A DNA stretch of 56,872 nucleotides from Xenococcaceae cyanobacterium MO_188.B32. GTDB taxonomy: Bacteria; Cyanobacteriota; Cyanobacteriia; Cyanobacteriales; Xenococcaceae. Under the pieces are notes generated by a model. That model did not search any database and was not told where the DNA came from. It worked only from the letters and a program-made list of their open reading frames with translations. Made by a program: the position numbers and the translations under genes. The stretch is taken from positions 1 to 56,872 of the forward strand of contig JASJDJ010000028.1 in the NCBI GenBank assembly GCA_030065635.1, given 5' to 3'. Shown in pieces: positions 37,827-47,700 of this stretch. Each line of letters starts with the position of its first letter. Position 1 is the stretch's first letter.

Positions 37827-39872
37827 ATGATACCTTGCCAAAAACTGCGTAATATTGGTATTTCTGCCCATATCGATGCGGGTAAAACCACTATTTCTGA
37901 GCGTATTCTCTTTTACACTGGCAAAATTCACCAGATGCACGAAGTAAAGGGAGACGAAGAGGGTGCGACGATGGATTATATGGAGTTGGAAAAAGAAAAA
38001 GGTATTACCATTACCTCTGCTGCGACTACCTGTTTTTGGCACGATACCCAAATTAATTTAATCGATACTCCCGGTCATGTAGACTTTACCATCGAAGTCG
38101 AACGCTCGCTTAGAGTTCTGGATGGAGCAATTATGGTGCTGTGCGGAGTGGCTGGAGTACAGTCCCAGTCATTTACAGTCGATAGACAGATGAAACGCTA
38201 CCGTATTCCCAGAATTGCGTTTATTAATAAACTCGATCGCCTGGGGGCAAATCCATTTCGAGTAGTAGAAGCTTTAAAAGAAAAATTGAGTTTAAATCCC
38301 CTACTCATACAATATCCTATCGGTGCAGAAGATAACTTTGAGGGAGTTATCGACCTAATTGAGATGAAGGCAAATTACTATGAAGGAGAATATGGCGAAC
38401 AGCTGGTTATTAAAGAAATTCCCGAACATTTACAATTAGAAGCACGGGCAGCTAGAGCGGAATTGCTCGATCGCGTATCGATTCTCTCCGAAGAGATGAT
38501 GGAGCAAATACTGGCAGAATCAGCAATATCGCCCCAACTTATCTGGGATACGATTCGCCAGGGAACTCTAAGTCTAGAATTTACCCCCGTATTGTTAGGA
38601 TCGGCACTGAAAAACAAAGGCATCCAAAACTTACTCGATGCAGTCTCTCTTTATTTGCCTTCGCCAGTAGAAAGGGAATTAGTTACGGCTACTGATATTT
38701 CTACCAAAGAGGAAGTTGAGATAAATCCCGAACCTGACGGTCCTGTAGTTGCTTTGGCGTTTAAGCTTATCGATGATGAGTTTGGACAACTTACTTATAC
38801 TCGTATTTATTCAGGGATATTAAACAAAGGCGATCGCCTAATTAATACTCGCACTCAGAAAAAAATTCGTGTTGGTCGTTTAGTCAGAATTGAGGTAGAT
38901 AAACGACAAGAACTAGAATCAGCAACAGTGGGAGAGATTGTAGGCTTGATGGGTATCGACTGTGCTTCTGGAGATACCCTTTGTTCTCTGGGTACAAATC
39001 TTTCTCTCGAAGGAATATTTACCCCCGAACCCGTCATGACTCTAGCCATCACCCTGAAAAATGCCGAAGATAGCGATCGCATTGCCAAAGCCTTTAATCA
39101 CTTTGTTAAAGAAGACCCCACTCTGCATATTACTACCGATCCTGAGTCCAATAAAATTCTCATTTCAGGGATGGGAGAACTGCATCTAGATATTTATTTG
39201 GAACGGATGAAACGGGAGTATAACGCCGAGGCTTATATCGGTGCGCCAGCCGTTGCCTACCGAGAAACTATTACTCAACCTGCAGTCTTCGATTACACTT
39301 TTCAACAACTAATTGGTAAAACAGAACAATATGCTCGAGTTAGAGGACGCATAGAACCCTATGCAGGACGCTTTTTATGGGAAAACAGAGTTAAGAATAA
39401 GGAAATTCCGACTCGGTTTATTGCTGCTTGCGAACAGGGATTTCGGGATGCCGTGAGTACGGGTTGGCTTAAAGGTTATCCCATTACAGGGGTAAAAGTA
39501 ATCCTGGAAGGTGGTACTTTCGATCCTAGCCATTCTTCGGAAATGGCATTTCGGATTGCTGCCAGGACTGGCTTTGAACAAGGATTTGCAGCAGCCCAAC
39601 CAACCATTCTCGAACCGATGATGCTATTGGAAGTAGAAACCCCCAGTGAGTTTTTAGGCAAAATTCAAGGTAAACTAATCTCTCGTCGTGCTTTGTTACT
39701 TGGTTCGTCAACTAGAGACAATTTCGAGATTGTTCGTGCAGAAGTACCTCTAGCAGAAATGTTTGGCTACTCTACAGAATTGCGATCGCTTTCCCAAGGC
39801 ATGGCAACTTTTTCAATGGAGTTTGCCGAATATCGACCTTTACCTGAAAATCTGGTTGATACTTTGAGATAA
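37827..39872 (+). CDS. fusA: Elongation factor G paralogue
   Basis: 681 residues, five-domain EF-G. GTP-binding motifs: AHIDAGKT (15-22), DTPGHVDF, NKLDR. Domains IV and V are complete (AFRIAARTGFEQG; end FAEYRPLPENL). EF-G drives translocation and ribosome recycling. It is not in a str operon (no rpsL, rpsG or tuf nearby) and has KTTISERIL where standard EF-G has KTTTTERIL, so it is likely one of the extra cyanobacterial copies and not the main fusA. I use the symbol for family only. Confidence 0.92.
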   Translation: MIPCQKLRNIGISAHIDAGKTTISERILFYTGKIHQMHEVKGDEEGATMDYMELEKEKGITITSAATTCFWHDTQINLIDTPGHVDFTIEVERSLRVLDGAIMVLCGVAGVQSQSFTVDRQMKRYRIPRIAFINKLDRLGANPFRVVEALKEKLSLNPLLIQYPIGAEDNFEGVIDLIEMKANYYEGEYGEQLVIKEIPEHLQLEARAARAELLDRVSILSEEMMEQILAESAISPQLIWDTIRQGTLSLEFTPVLLGSALKNKGIQNLLDAVSLYLPSPVERELVTATDISTKEEVEINPEPDGPVVALAFKLIDDEFGQLTYTRIYSGILNKGDRLINTRTQKKIRVGRLVRIEVDKRQELESATVGEIVGLMGIDCASGDTLCSLGTNLSLEGIFTPEPVMTLAITLKNAEDSDRIAKAFNHFVKEDPTLHITTDPESNKILISGMGELHLDIYLERMKREYNAEAYIGAPAVAYRETITQPAVFDYTFQQLIGKTEQYARVRGRIEPYAGRFLWENRVKNKEIPTRFIAACEQGFRDAVSTGWLKGYPITGVKVILEGGTFDPSHSSEMAFRIAARTGFEQGFAAAQPTILEPMMLLEVETPSEFLGKIQGKLISRRALLLGSSTRDNFEIVRAEVPLAEMFGYSTELRSLSQGMATFSMEFAEYRPLPENLVDTLR

Positions 39873-39957
39873 AGCGAGCGAGAAATTTCTCACCAGACAG
39901 ATAAGTTAAGAATTGAGTTATATGCAGACGTTATGATCTAATTGGAGGTATGATTCG

Positions 39958-40476
39958 GTGGACAAACGTTGGAGAAATGCAGGACTTCATACTCTGTTGG
40001 GGTTTGTAACTATTGCAATATCTGTCGGATATTTTGGTGAGGTCGGTCAAAGCAATCAAACTTGGAGCTACAGTCATTTTCTGAGTTCTGTTGAGGACAA
40101 GAAAATCACGCAAGTTGAAATTAATTCTGAGCTAACCCAGGCTCAGTTTACTAACCCCGAGGACAGCAGTCTAATCACAGTGAACTTGCCCAGAGACTCT
40201 TACCAACTAAGGGTTCTACTAATATCTTTGAGAACTAATGGGGTAGATTATACATTTTTGCCTGAGAGTAACGAAGGATTTTGGCTTGATATCCTGAGTG
40301 CTCTCTTTGTCCCCATCTTGTTATTAGTAGGTTTATTTTTCTTGCTGAGAAGAGCACAAAGCGGTCCTGGTTCTCAAGTAATGAACTTTGGTAAATCTAA
40401 AGCCATTAAGTTCAATTCTTTAAACTGCGGAGATCGCACTTGCTCGCTCCCAGAAAAACTGCCTATCTCAGTGTAA
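39958..40476 (+). pseudogene. ftsH: FtsH N-terminal fragment
   Basis: Starts at GTG 39958 behind a GGAGG site. Homologous to FtsH only for about 148 residues: first membrane span (10-27), the periplasmic/lumenal domain (WSYSHFLSSVEDKKITQVEI), the second span (about 117-135), and the linker RRAQSGPGSQVMNFGKSKA. The AAA ATPase and zinc protease are absent. The last ~23 codons are the antisense of the neighbouring Uma2 gene. The fragment could only give a membrane stub. Confidence 0.9.
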
Positions 40477-40949
40477 GTATTTCCTGTAAGTTCTAGTACC
40501 AGTACCGTTTGAGCCTCTGGATCGACAATCCAATATTCCCGAATACCACAATCCTGATACTGCGATCGCTTGGCAAAGTAGTCGCGATCGTGTTGTAATT
40601 CTCCAGGACTGACGACTTCAATAACCAATAACGGGGGAGCCATTGAAAGGCGAATAGTATTGCGCTTTGCTAATTGCTGAATATGTTCTTCTCGAATGAT
40701 TGTGAGGTCGGGATAACGGTTTCTCGGTTCGCCTCGCACTTCCAGTTCTAACCCATGTCCCCTAACTCTATCTGTGCCAATCAACAGGGCAAAAGCAAGG
40801 AAAAGACGATTGGCAATTTGCACATTTATCCCCGATTCTGGTGGCACTTGGATCAACTCTCCATTAAATAGTTCATACAGGTTATCTGTGCCATCGTCGT
40901 AGGACAAATATTCTTCAAAGCTGTGAAACCGAGGTTTAACTTGGATCAT
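40374..40949 (-). CDS. Uma2 family (DUF820) putative nuclease, C-terminus replaced
   Basis: 191 residues from ATG 40949. PD-(D/E)xK-type core: GHGLELEVRGEP, RYPDLTIIREEH, LVIEVVSPGE, YQDCGIREYWIVDP. Uma2 proteins are abundant in cyanobacteria and suspected endonucleases; their role is unclear. The last 10 residues (MALDLPKFIT) are antisense to ftsH; the second copy at 44057 ends instead in ...ELNLTAEQIFASADRE. The core residues are intact, so it may still work. Confidence 0.85.
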   Translation of the reverse strand: MIQVKPRFHSFEEYLSYDDGTDNLYELFNGELIQVPPESGINVQIANRLFLAFALLIGTDRVRGHGLELEVRGEPRNRYPDLTIIREEHIQQLAKRNTIRLSMAPPLLVIEVVSPGELQHDRDYFAKRSQYQDCGIREYWIVDPEAQTVLVLELTGNTYTEIGSFSGSEQVRSPQFKELNLMALDLPKFIT

Positions 40950-41076
40950 GGTCTTAATTTGGATGCGATCGCGAAGTGACAGGCTTTGCTCGATCGCATT
41001 GACTCTGTCTTCATTGTAAGCCCCAAAAAAAACTTGATCGCGGCGTAGAAACAAACCTTTCGCTCAAATAAAGTAT

Positions 41077-41442
41077 TCAAGATTTTTCCCTAGCTTCACT
41101 TTCTAACAAGTCTAATAACTGTAATCTCAGCGATGGAAGATTGTTTCGTATAGTTCTCCATGTCAGCATCAAATTAACCTGAAAATATTCGTGAGCCATA
41201 ATATTTCGCATATCACTCATCAAACGCCAAGGTATTTGAGAATAGCGAGATTGGATTTCGCCAGGAATATTTGCCGACGCTTCACCAATGATTATGAAGT
41301 CGTAGAGAACAGATTTTACCATCGTTTCATTAGCGGCAAACTGCTCAAACGTCATTCCTGCTGTACCCTGCTCGATACTCATAACAGCCTCCAAAATATC
41401 CTGCACACGGAGTTGCCAAACTCTAGAAGACACGGATCGCAT
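41077..41442 (-). CDS. hepT: HepT-type ribonuclease toxin (DUF86)
   Basis: 121 residues, all helical. The HEPN RNase motif is RNIMAHEY (R-x4-H-x-Y) near residues 83-90. HepT cleaves RNA and is held inactive by MntA, which adds AMP to the Tyr of this motif. It overlaps the MntA gene by 20 bases. Confidence 0.9.
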   Translation of the reverse strand: MRSVSSRVWQLRVQDILEAVMSIEQGTAGMTFEQFAANETMVKSVLYDFIIIGEASANIPGEIQSRYSQIPWRLMSDMRNIMAHEYFQVNLMLTWRTIRNNLPSLRLQLLDLLESEAREKS

Positions 41443-41713
41443 CCTCTAAAATAGGTTCTCGCAAATGTTCCCTCAAAGCATCGGTAGTTCCTAAGTCAAC
41501 ATCACACCCTAGTAAATCTTCTAGATAGTGCCTTACCCGAAACAGATCGAACAGACTTGCCTCAATCGAGAATTCTACTAAAAAATCGACATCACTATCT
41601 GGATGGGCTTCGTCTCGCGCCACTGAACCAAATAATTCCAGAGACTTTACACCAAGATACTCTAACTCTGCTTGATGGGCATTCACAATCGATAACACTC
41701 GATCTCGTTTCAT
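41423..41713 (-). CDS. mntA: MntA-type minimal nucleotidyltransferase antitoxin
   Basis: 96 residues. Nucleotidyltransferase signature GSVARDEAHPDSDVDFLVEF near residues 31-50 (G-S-x3-R ... D-x-D). It AMPylates and silences HepT. Located directly ahead of hepT in the same transcript. A decayed second copy lies at 43126-43344. Confidence 0.92.
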   Translation of the reverse strand: MKRDRVLSIVNAHQAELEYLGVKSLELFGSVARDEAHPDSDVDFLVEFSIEASLFDLFRVRHYLEDLLGCDVDLGTTDALREHLREPILEDAIRVF

Positions 41714-41733
41714 AGACTATTAGTTATGACAAT

Positions 41734-41906
41734 GACTTCCATTGATCCTAGTACCCCTTGGCGGAAGTCGGGTATCCATTTCCTCCCCCCGTCTCCCCGT
41801 CTCCCCGTCTCCCCGTTCCCATACACAATGGGTAGGGAATTTACGCCGCGCTCTACTAGGTACTTCAAAGCCCATTTTGCTGCAAAATAAATTCAGCAAT
41901 GTATAC
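41734..41906. repeat. Direct repeat left of brnTA, interrupted
   Basis: GACTTCCATTGATCCTAG (41734-41751) and a 46-base stretch starting TACTTCAAAGCCCATTTTGC (41861-41906) match, in the same order, the continuous sequence at 42411-42475 right of the brnA/brnT pair. Between them about 109 bases are inserted that include a GTCTCCCC array (41790-41820). Confidence 0.75.
41790..41820. repeat. Octamer array (GTCTCCCC)n
   Basis: Three CGTCTCCC units in 8-base register followed by an imperfect one. Low-complexity array within the insert that splits the left direct repeat. Confidence 0.7.
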
Positions 41907-41912
41907 TTAGTT

Positions 41913-42146
41913 TTACCCTAGCTTTTCAGCGAGCCATGTTTTGATCACAGATTGTCTGGTAACGCCTAAGCGTGCTGCTTCTTTATCCAGACCTTTAACC
42001 ATCCACAAGGGCAAATCAACGTTTACACGTTTGTGTTCTGGTGCAGCCGATTCAACTTTGCTCAAATCACAGTATTCTAAAATAGATTCCCCATTGTCGA
42101 ATCTACGTTCAAATTCTTCTGCACTAATAAAGCTTTCTTTTTTCAT
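41913..42146 (-). CDS. brnA: BrnA-type ribbon-helix-helix antitoxin
   Basis: 77 residues. N-terminal toxin-binding half (SFISAEEFERRFDNGES) and a C-terminal ribbon-helix-helix (RVNVDLPLWMVKGLDKEAAR, then RQSVIKTWLAEKL). Binds its toxin and represses the operon. Overlaps the end of the brnT frame by 23 bases. Confidence 0.88.
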   Translation of the reverse strand: MKKESFISAEEFERRFDNGESILEYCDLSKVESAAPEHKRVNVDLPLWMVKGLDKEAARLGVTRQSVIKTWLAEKLG

Positions 42147-42396
42147 AGATTTCTATTTCCTCCTTTCGCGCTCTTCTTACAGAAATGATCCTTATTTTAT
42201 CTGATAGGTATGTAACGACAGCAGCCCAGTGCTTGCCATTTAGTTTTCCTGTTACGACCCATCTTAATTCATAAGTCTTATTCGATGGATAACGACAGAT
42301 ATCAGGGTCATCCCAAAGAGCTTGAGCCTCTATAAAATCGATACCGTGTTTTATCTTGTTACTGGCACTTTTATTGGGGTCGAACTCGAATTCCAT
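42124..42396 (-). CDS. brnT: BrnT-type ribonuclease toxin
   Basis: 90 residues, the standard length. Family pattern: FEFDPNKSASNKIKHGIDFI at the start and IRIISVRRARKEEIEIYE at the end. BrnT is a RelE-fold RNase that halts growth unless neutralised by BrnA. First gene of the pair. Confidence 0.92.
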   Translation of the reverse strand: MEFEFDPNKSASNKIKHGIDFIEAQALWDDPDICRYPSNKTYELRWVVTGKLNGKHWAAVVTYLSDKIRIISVRRARKEEIEIYEKRKLY

Positions 42397-42410
42397 TCTA
42401 AAGAATCATA

Positions 42411-42475
42411 GACTTCCATTAATTCTAGCTACTTCAAAGCCCATTTCGCTTCAAAATCAATTCAGTAATGTACAC
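42411..42475. repeat. Direct repeat right of brnTA
   Basis: Uninterrupted version of the repeat found at 41734-41906; the two copies flank the brnT/brnA pair. Confidence 0.75.
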
Positions 42476-42581
42476 CAAACAATCCAAAGGCGAATCGCTA
42501 CTACGGACTAATCTTCAGACATAACGCGATCGCAAATCCTTAACTGATAAGATTCACGCTAAAGTAAAAGAAAAATCTACC

Positions 42582-42842
42582 ATGAGTATTCGTCAAAGCG
42601 CGATCGCTAAATTAGAGCAACTACCAGAGTCACTTTTACCAGAAGTGAACAATTTTATTGATTTTGTCATCCACAAGTATCAATCTGAGACAACAAATGA
42701 AAAACAGCAAGATGATATAGCTAAAGCTTGGGATAAATGGTTTGAAGCTGTCGATCGCTTGGAAGTAAAACCAACTGAGCCAGTCAGCGAATATCAACAA
42801 CTCTTGCTCAACAAGTACCGCAAACAAGGTCTCGAACTATGA
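42582..42842 (+). CDS. Antitoxin-like protein (DUF2281-like) ahead of a PIN gene
   Basis: 86 residues. Start MSIRQSAIAKLEQLPESLLP then EVNNFIDFVI resembles the DUF2281/AbrB-less antitoxins of cyanobacterial PIN modules. Its stop overlaps the ATG of the PIN fragment (ATGA), a typical translational coupling of a toxin-antitoxin pair. Plus strand, unlike its neighbours. Confidence 0.65.
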   Translation: MSIRQSAIAKLEQLPESLLPEVNNFIDFVIHKYQSETTNEKQQDDIAKAWDKWFEAVDRLEVKPTEPVSEYQQLLLNKYRKQGLEL

Positions 42843-42997
42843 TTCTTTGTGATGCTGGAGTCTTGCTGTGTCTGGTAGATCGCACTCAGCCACAACACAC
42901 GGCTTACCGAAATGTGGTTAAGCGTTTGGCGAAACCCCTCGTCACAACTTGGTCATGCCTGACCCTTGTGAACATAGGTTTTGTTTTATCGTATTGA
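42839..42997 (+). pseudogene. PIN-domain toxin, truncated
   Basis: Only 52 residues: MILCDAGVLLCLVDRTQPQH with the first catalytic Asp (D5), then KPLVTTWSCLT. PIN RNases have about 130-145 residues; the remaining acidic residues are missing because the sequence diverges after TWSCLT and stops. Inactive as a nuclease. Confidence 0.8.
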
Positions 42998-43125
42998 CAA
43001 TCAGGATAGCTTTGAGATTATTCAAGTTGAATAAATAGCTTTTCTAATTTTTTCCGATCGCGAAAACAATATCTATTGCGATCGCATGAATAGCTTATTA
43101 GCGAAGTAGCTGCACATCAAGACAA

Positions 43126-43344
43126 CCCTAATAAATCAATAAATCTTCTAGATAATGCCTGACCCGAAACAGATCGAACAGACTTACCTCGATCGAGAGA
43201 GAATTCAACTAAAAAATCGACATCACTATCTGGACGGGCTTCGTCTCGCGCCACTGAACCAAATATTTCCAGAGACTTTACACCAAGATCGTGTAACTCT
43301 GCTTAATGGGCATTCAAAATCGATAACACTCGATCTCGTTTCAT
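43126..43344 (-). pseudogene. mntA: Decayed second copy of mntA
   Basis: Highly similar DNA to 41511-41713. Starts ATGAAACGAGATCG like the intact gene, has TAA at codon 14, a two-base insertion at the LVEFS point and loses similarity after the YLE(D) region. GSVARDEA and DSDVDFLVEF can still be read. No hepT copy follows. Confidence 0.88.
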
Positions 43345-43478
43345 GAATTGTTAGTTATAAAAGCTTATAAAATCAATACCTATTTGCCGATCGCAATATT
43401 GTCAGATAGACGAAAAATTCACCAAACTTACAATAGGAAATCTTTGAGAAGACGAATGAAATATCACCATTAAATAAT

Positions 43479-43754
43479 TCAATGATGAGCTTCCATATAC
43501 GCCCTTAACAAACTATTAATCTTGGTTTGATAGCCCTTTCCTTGAGACTTGAACCACTCCAAAACATCATTGTCAATCCGCAAAGTTACTTGAGTCTTTT
43601 TCTTGCTTGAAGCTAAACCCTCTCGAACTACAGCCTTGGCAAACATTTTCGGCGTAATTTCAGGGCAATCAGATAGATCGATCTCTTCATCAGTCATAGC
43701 ATCAAGACGTTTCCAATCTGTTTCAGATTTGCTCGAAGTAGGTTTTTTGCTCAT
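43479..43754 (-). CDS. brnA: BrnA-type antitoxin, second pair
   Basis: 91 residues from ATG 43754 (the frame is open to 43820). LDAMTDEEIDLSDCPEITPK is the BrnA toxin-binding part; TQVTLRIDNDVLEWFKSQGK then YQTKINSLLRAYM the DNA-binding ribbon-helix-helix. Overlaps brnT by 32 bases. Confidence 0.92.
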   Translation of the reverse strand: MSKKPTSSKSETDWKRLDAMTDEEIDLSDCPEITPKMFAKAVVREGLASSKKKTQVTLRIDNDVLEWFKSQGKGYQTKINSLLRAYMEAHH

Positions 43755-43992
43755 ATTTGGTTGCCTTCCTTGCAGAAATAATGCGGATGTAGTCTTCACT
43801 TTCTGTATGGACAATGGCAATAACTCGCCCCTGAAGTAAACCGAAAGTCACGAACCGCTCTTCTCCGTAATCAAATCGATCGTCTTCTACAGTCACGATC
43901 GATCCGCCAAAAACTGCTGGAACATCTAAAAAATCGATGCCATGCTTGCGGAGGTTAGAAATCCGTTTTGACTCATCCCACCCAAATTCCAT
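43723..43992 (-). CDS. brnT: BrnT-type toxin, second pair
   Basis: 89 residues from ATG 43992 (MEFGWDESKRISNLRKHGID). RVIAIVHTESEDYIRIISAR and KATKYEQKTYFE at the end are typical. It is only moderately similar to the first BrnT, so the two pairs are different lineages rather than a recent copy. Confidence 0.92.
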   Translation of the reverse strand: MEFGWDESKRISNLRKHGIDFLDVPAVFGGSIVTVEDDRFDYGEERFVTFGLLQGRVIAIVHTESEDYIRIISARKATKYEQKTYFEQI

Positions 43993-44056
43993 ATCCTGAT
44001 TGTAACGACAAATTGTAGTTACGGTAAGTCCTTTATCTCGCCGATTAAAAACTTGA

Positions 44057-44638
44057 TTATTCCCGATCGGCTGAGGCAAAGATTTGTTCTGCCGTTAGGT
44101 TCAATTCTCTAAACTGCGGCGATCGCACTTGTTCCTCACCCGAAAAGCTGCCTACCTCAGTGTAAGTCTTTCCCGTAAGTTCTAATACCAGTATTGTTTG
44201 AGCATCAGGATCGACAATCCAATATTCAGCAATGCCGCAATCTTGATACTGGGTGCGTTTAGCAATATAATCTCGCTCTCGTTGCAATTCTCCCGGACTG
44301 ACCACTTCAATCACCAGTAAAGGGGGAGCCATACTCAGGCGGAGGGTATTGCGCTTTGCTAATTGCCCAATATGCTCCTCTCGAATGATTGTGAGGTCGG
44401 GATAACGGTTTTTCGGTTCGCCTCGCACTTCCAGTTCTAACCCATGTCCCCGCACTCTGCGATAGCCTACAAGCGAAGCAAATTGGAGCGGCAGAAATGT
44501 AGCAATTTGCACATTGATGCCTGATTCTGGTGGCACTTCGATCGACTCTCCATTAAATAGTTCATACAGCTTATCTGTGCCATCGTCGTAGGACAGATAG
44601 GTTTCAAAGCTGGGAAATCGAGGTTTAACTTGGATCGT
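44057..44638 (-). pseudogene. Uma2 family protein, second copy with lost start codon
   Basis: The frame reads as a complete Uma2 protein (about 193 residues) from TIQVKPRFPSFETYLSYDDG to the natural end QIFASADRE, with RYPDLTIIREEH and LVIEVVSPGE intact. Where the first copy (40949) has ATG, this copy has ACG (44638-44636). The next usable start is GTG 44536, which would drop the first 34 residues. Either a pseudogene by start loss or translated poorly. Confidence 0.7.
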
Positions 44639-44758
44639 GGTTTCGATCGAGATGCAATTCCATTGACTCTGATTTTATTGTAAGCAGGAAAAAGCGATCG
44701 CATTGACTCTGCTTTCATTGTAAGTTTGTGAGCTCTCCCGACGCTCACCAGCGACAAG

Positions 44759-47700
44759 CTAACAATTGATAACTTTATGAATAGTTGTTAATAAAGCTTC
44801 TGTAGTGTAAGGTTTGGCTAAAAAGGTGAGACAGCCATCTTTGAGTTCGGTGCCAATTTCTCTAGTAACCAGTCCGCTCACAGCAATTATTTTTACTTGA
44901 GGCTTAATTTTTTGCAAGGTACGGATAGCTACTCTACCATCCATAAATGGCATCATAATATCCATCAACACAACCTCGATCTCATCTTGATGTTGGGAGT
45001 AGAGAGCGATCGCTTCAATTCCATCACTGGCGGTTAGCACTCTGTAGTTGTAAGTTTCAAGGATGGTTTTGCCGAGCGAGCGAATGGGAGCTTCATCATC
45101 AACCACCAGAATTAATTCACCATTGCCTCTGGGGAACTCTTCGATTTCCTCGGCGACGGTGGCTGTGGTCTGGTCGGCTGGTAAAAAGACCCTAAACTGA
45201 CTTCCTCGTCCCACCTCGCTATTGATATCGATAAAACCCCCATGACTTTTAACGATACCCAGAACAGTAGAAAGACCCAATCCAGTACCGTGACCGATTT
45301 CTTTGGTCGTAAAAAATGGCTCAAAAACTCGCTCCTGAATATCAGCAGGAATACCCACACCAGTATCAGAGACAGTGACGAGAATATATTCTCCTTCTCT
45401 AGCATCTAAATGCATCCGTGCATAGTCTCGATCGAGCGCAAAATTTTCAGCAGAGATTCCGAGCGTACCGCCATTAGCCATGGCATCTCGGGCATTAACA
45501 GTCAGATTCATCAATACCTGATGAAGTTGGGTGGCATCTCCATTTACCGTCCAGAGGTTTTTAGCAACACTTGTCTGGATTTCAATAGTTTTAGGAAAAG
45601 TTTCTTCAGCTATCTGTTTGATTTCGGCAATCAAGTGTTTGACTTGTACTATACCTCTCTCTCCTTGAGCACCACGGGTGAATGTTAGAATTTGTTTGAC
45701 TAAGTCAGCTCCGCGTTTGACATTACTTTGACAAATGCTCAGTAATTGCTGGAGATTTTTATCTAGATCGGGCAGATGGCGTGGGAGTAGTTGGGTAACA
45801 GCAAGAATTGGCGTAAGGATATTGTTGAGGTCGTGAGCAATCCCACTAGCGAGAGTCCCGAGGCTTTCTAACCGCTGGGTGCGAAGAAACTGAGCTTCTA
45901 ACTGCTTTTTCTCCGTGATATCGGTGTTAACCACCAAAAATGACTGAGGATTTCCCGCTTTGTCTTTCACTAATGTCCAGCGACTTTCAACCACAATATC
46001 TTTACCTGCTTTGGTAATTTGATTGAGTTCTCCCTGCCATTCACCTTTCTCTCTAACTGCTTGCTGAATTTCGTTTAATTTTGTTAAAGATTCCTGATAT
46101 AAAAGCTGGTTGGCATCTCGTTCTATAGCTTCTGCTTTTGTCCAACCGTACAATTTTTCTGCCCCCCGATTCCAGAATAAGATTTTGTGCTCCAATCCTC
46201 GAACGATAATTGCGTCTGTGGCTACGTCAAGTAAAGCTGCCTGTTCGCGGATTTTTGCTTCTGCCTGTTTGCGCTTGGTGATATCATGATTGATTTCTAA
46301 AATTTGTTCGGGGTTGCCTGAAGCATCTTTGAGTAATGACCAGCGTCCCATTACTGTTATAGCAGTACCATCTTTCCTTTGGTGAATGAGTTCTCCTTCC
46401 CAGTGACCTTCGCGAAATAGCTCGGTTTCGATTTGTTCTAGAAGTCGATCGAATTTTGCCCTTAGTAGCTGATGGGAGTTTTTTCCTAAAGCCTCCGATG
46501 CAGTCCAACCATACATTTTTACCGCACCATGATTCCAGAAGGTGATGGTGTTTTCTAGATTGCGAACTAAGATAGTATCTTGAGTCAAATTCAGTAAAGC
46601 AGCTTGTTTGCGAATTTTGCTTTCCGCTTCTTGACGTTCTAGTTCTGTAGTAGCGCGAGTGGCAAAAATTTTCAATACTTCTTCAATCAATGAAGTATCA
46701 TCAAAAGGTTTGCTGTCAAGAATGGCAATTAAACCAAAAGGTCTTTTAGCAGAATCATAAATAGGAAATCCTGCGTAACTCTCGACTGCCATTTCTTGCA
46801 GTAGCCGATCTCGGGGAAATAATTGCTGAACTGCTTCGGGATAAATCCATAGCTGTTGTCCCACTACATTTTCACAAGGAGCGTCAGCTAAAGGATATTC
46901 AAAATTTTCGATGGGTTTACCTTTACCGTACACTGCTAGGGTTTTTATGCTGTCTTCTTCTGGCTTAATTAATTCGCCAATAAAAGCATAATCTACTTGG
47001 AGTGTTTTGCTAAGATACTCTACCAAAGATAAGAGAAAATTTTCTCCTATTTTAACTGTCATCCCAGAAGCAATATCTTTTAAAATTTCTTCTCGCCGTT
47101 GACGATCGCTTATATCTGTGGTAATCCCATCTAAACGAATTGGCTTACCCTCGGCATCCCGAATCAAACGAGCCCGTTCATAGAGCCAGCGTATCTCTCC
47201 GTCAGGTTTGACAATGCGGTATTTAATTTCGCTAGCTTCTGTTTCGATAAGATTTTGAGCTACATTACTGACGCGATCGCGGTCTTCGGGATGAACCACT
47301 TCTAGCCAGAGATAGGGATTGTCGTAAAATTCAGCCACTTGACGACCATAAATTTTGGCTACTGCCGAATTGATGTAAAGTGTTTCAAACGTATGGGGAT
47401 CGACAGACCAAACCACATCTTCGAGAGAACTGAGAATATTATCAAACCGCTGTTCGCTTTCTCGTAAAGCTTGTTCGGCTTGCCGACGCTGTAAGGCATT
47501 AACAAACATCTCACCAATTATTCTCAGTAAGTTAATACTGGATTCAGACCAGGCTTCTTCCTTGTTGAAGCTAGCAAAACCAAGCCAACCGCTAAAAGTC
47601 CCCTGACAAATTAAAGGGACAGCAATGAGAGAGCGCAAGTTAAACCTTTGCCAATTTTGGCGATCGATTTCCGCTTCTGTTGGTAAATTTGCTATAGGCA

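Noticed and set aside
43155-43346. 63-residue plus-strand frame
   Set aside because: It is the antisense of the decayed mntA copy, as shown by DNA similarity to 41511-41713.
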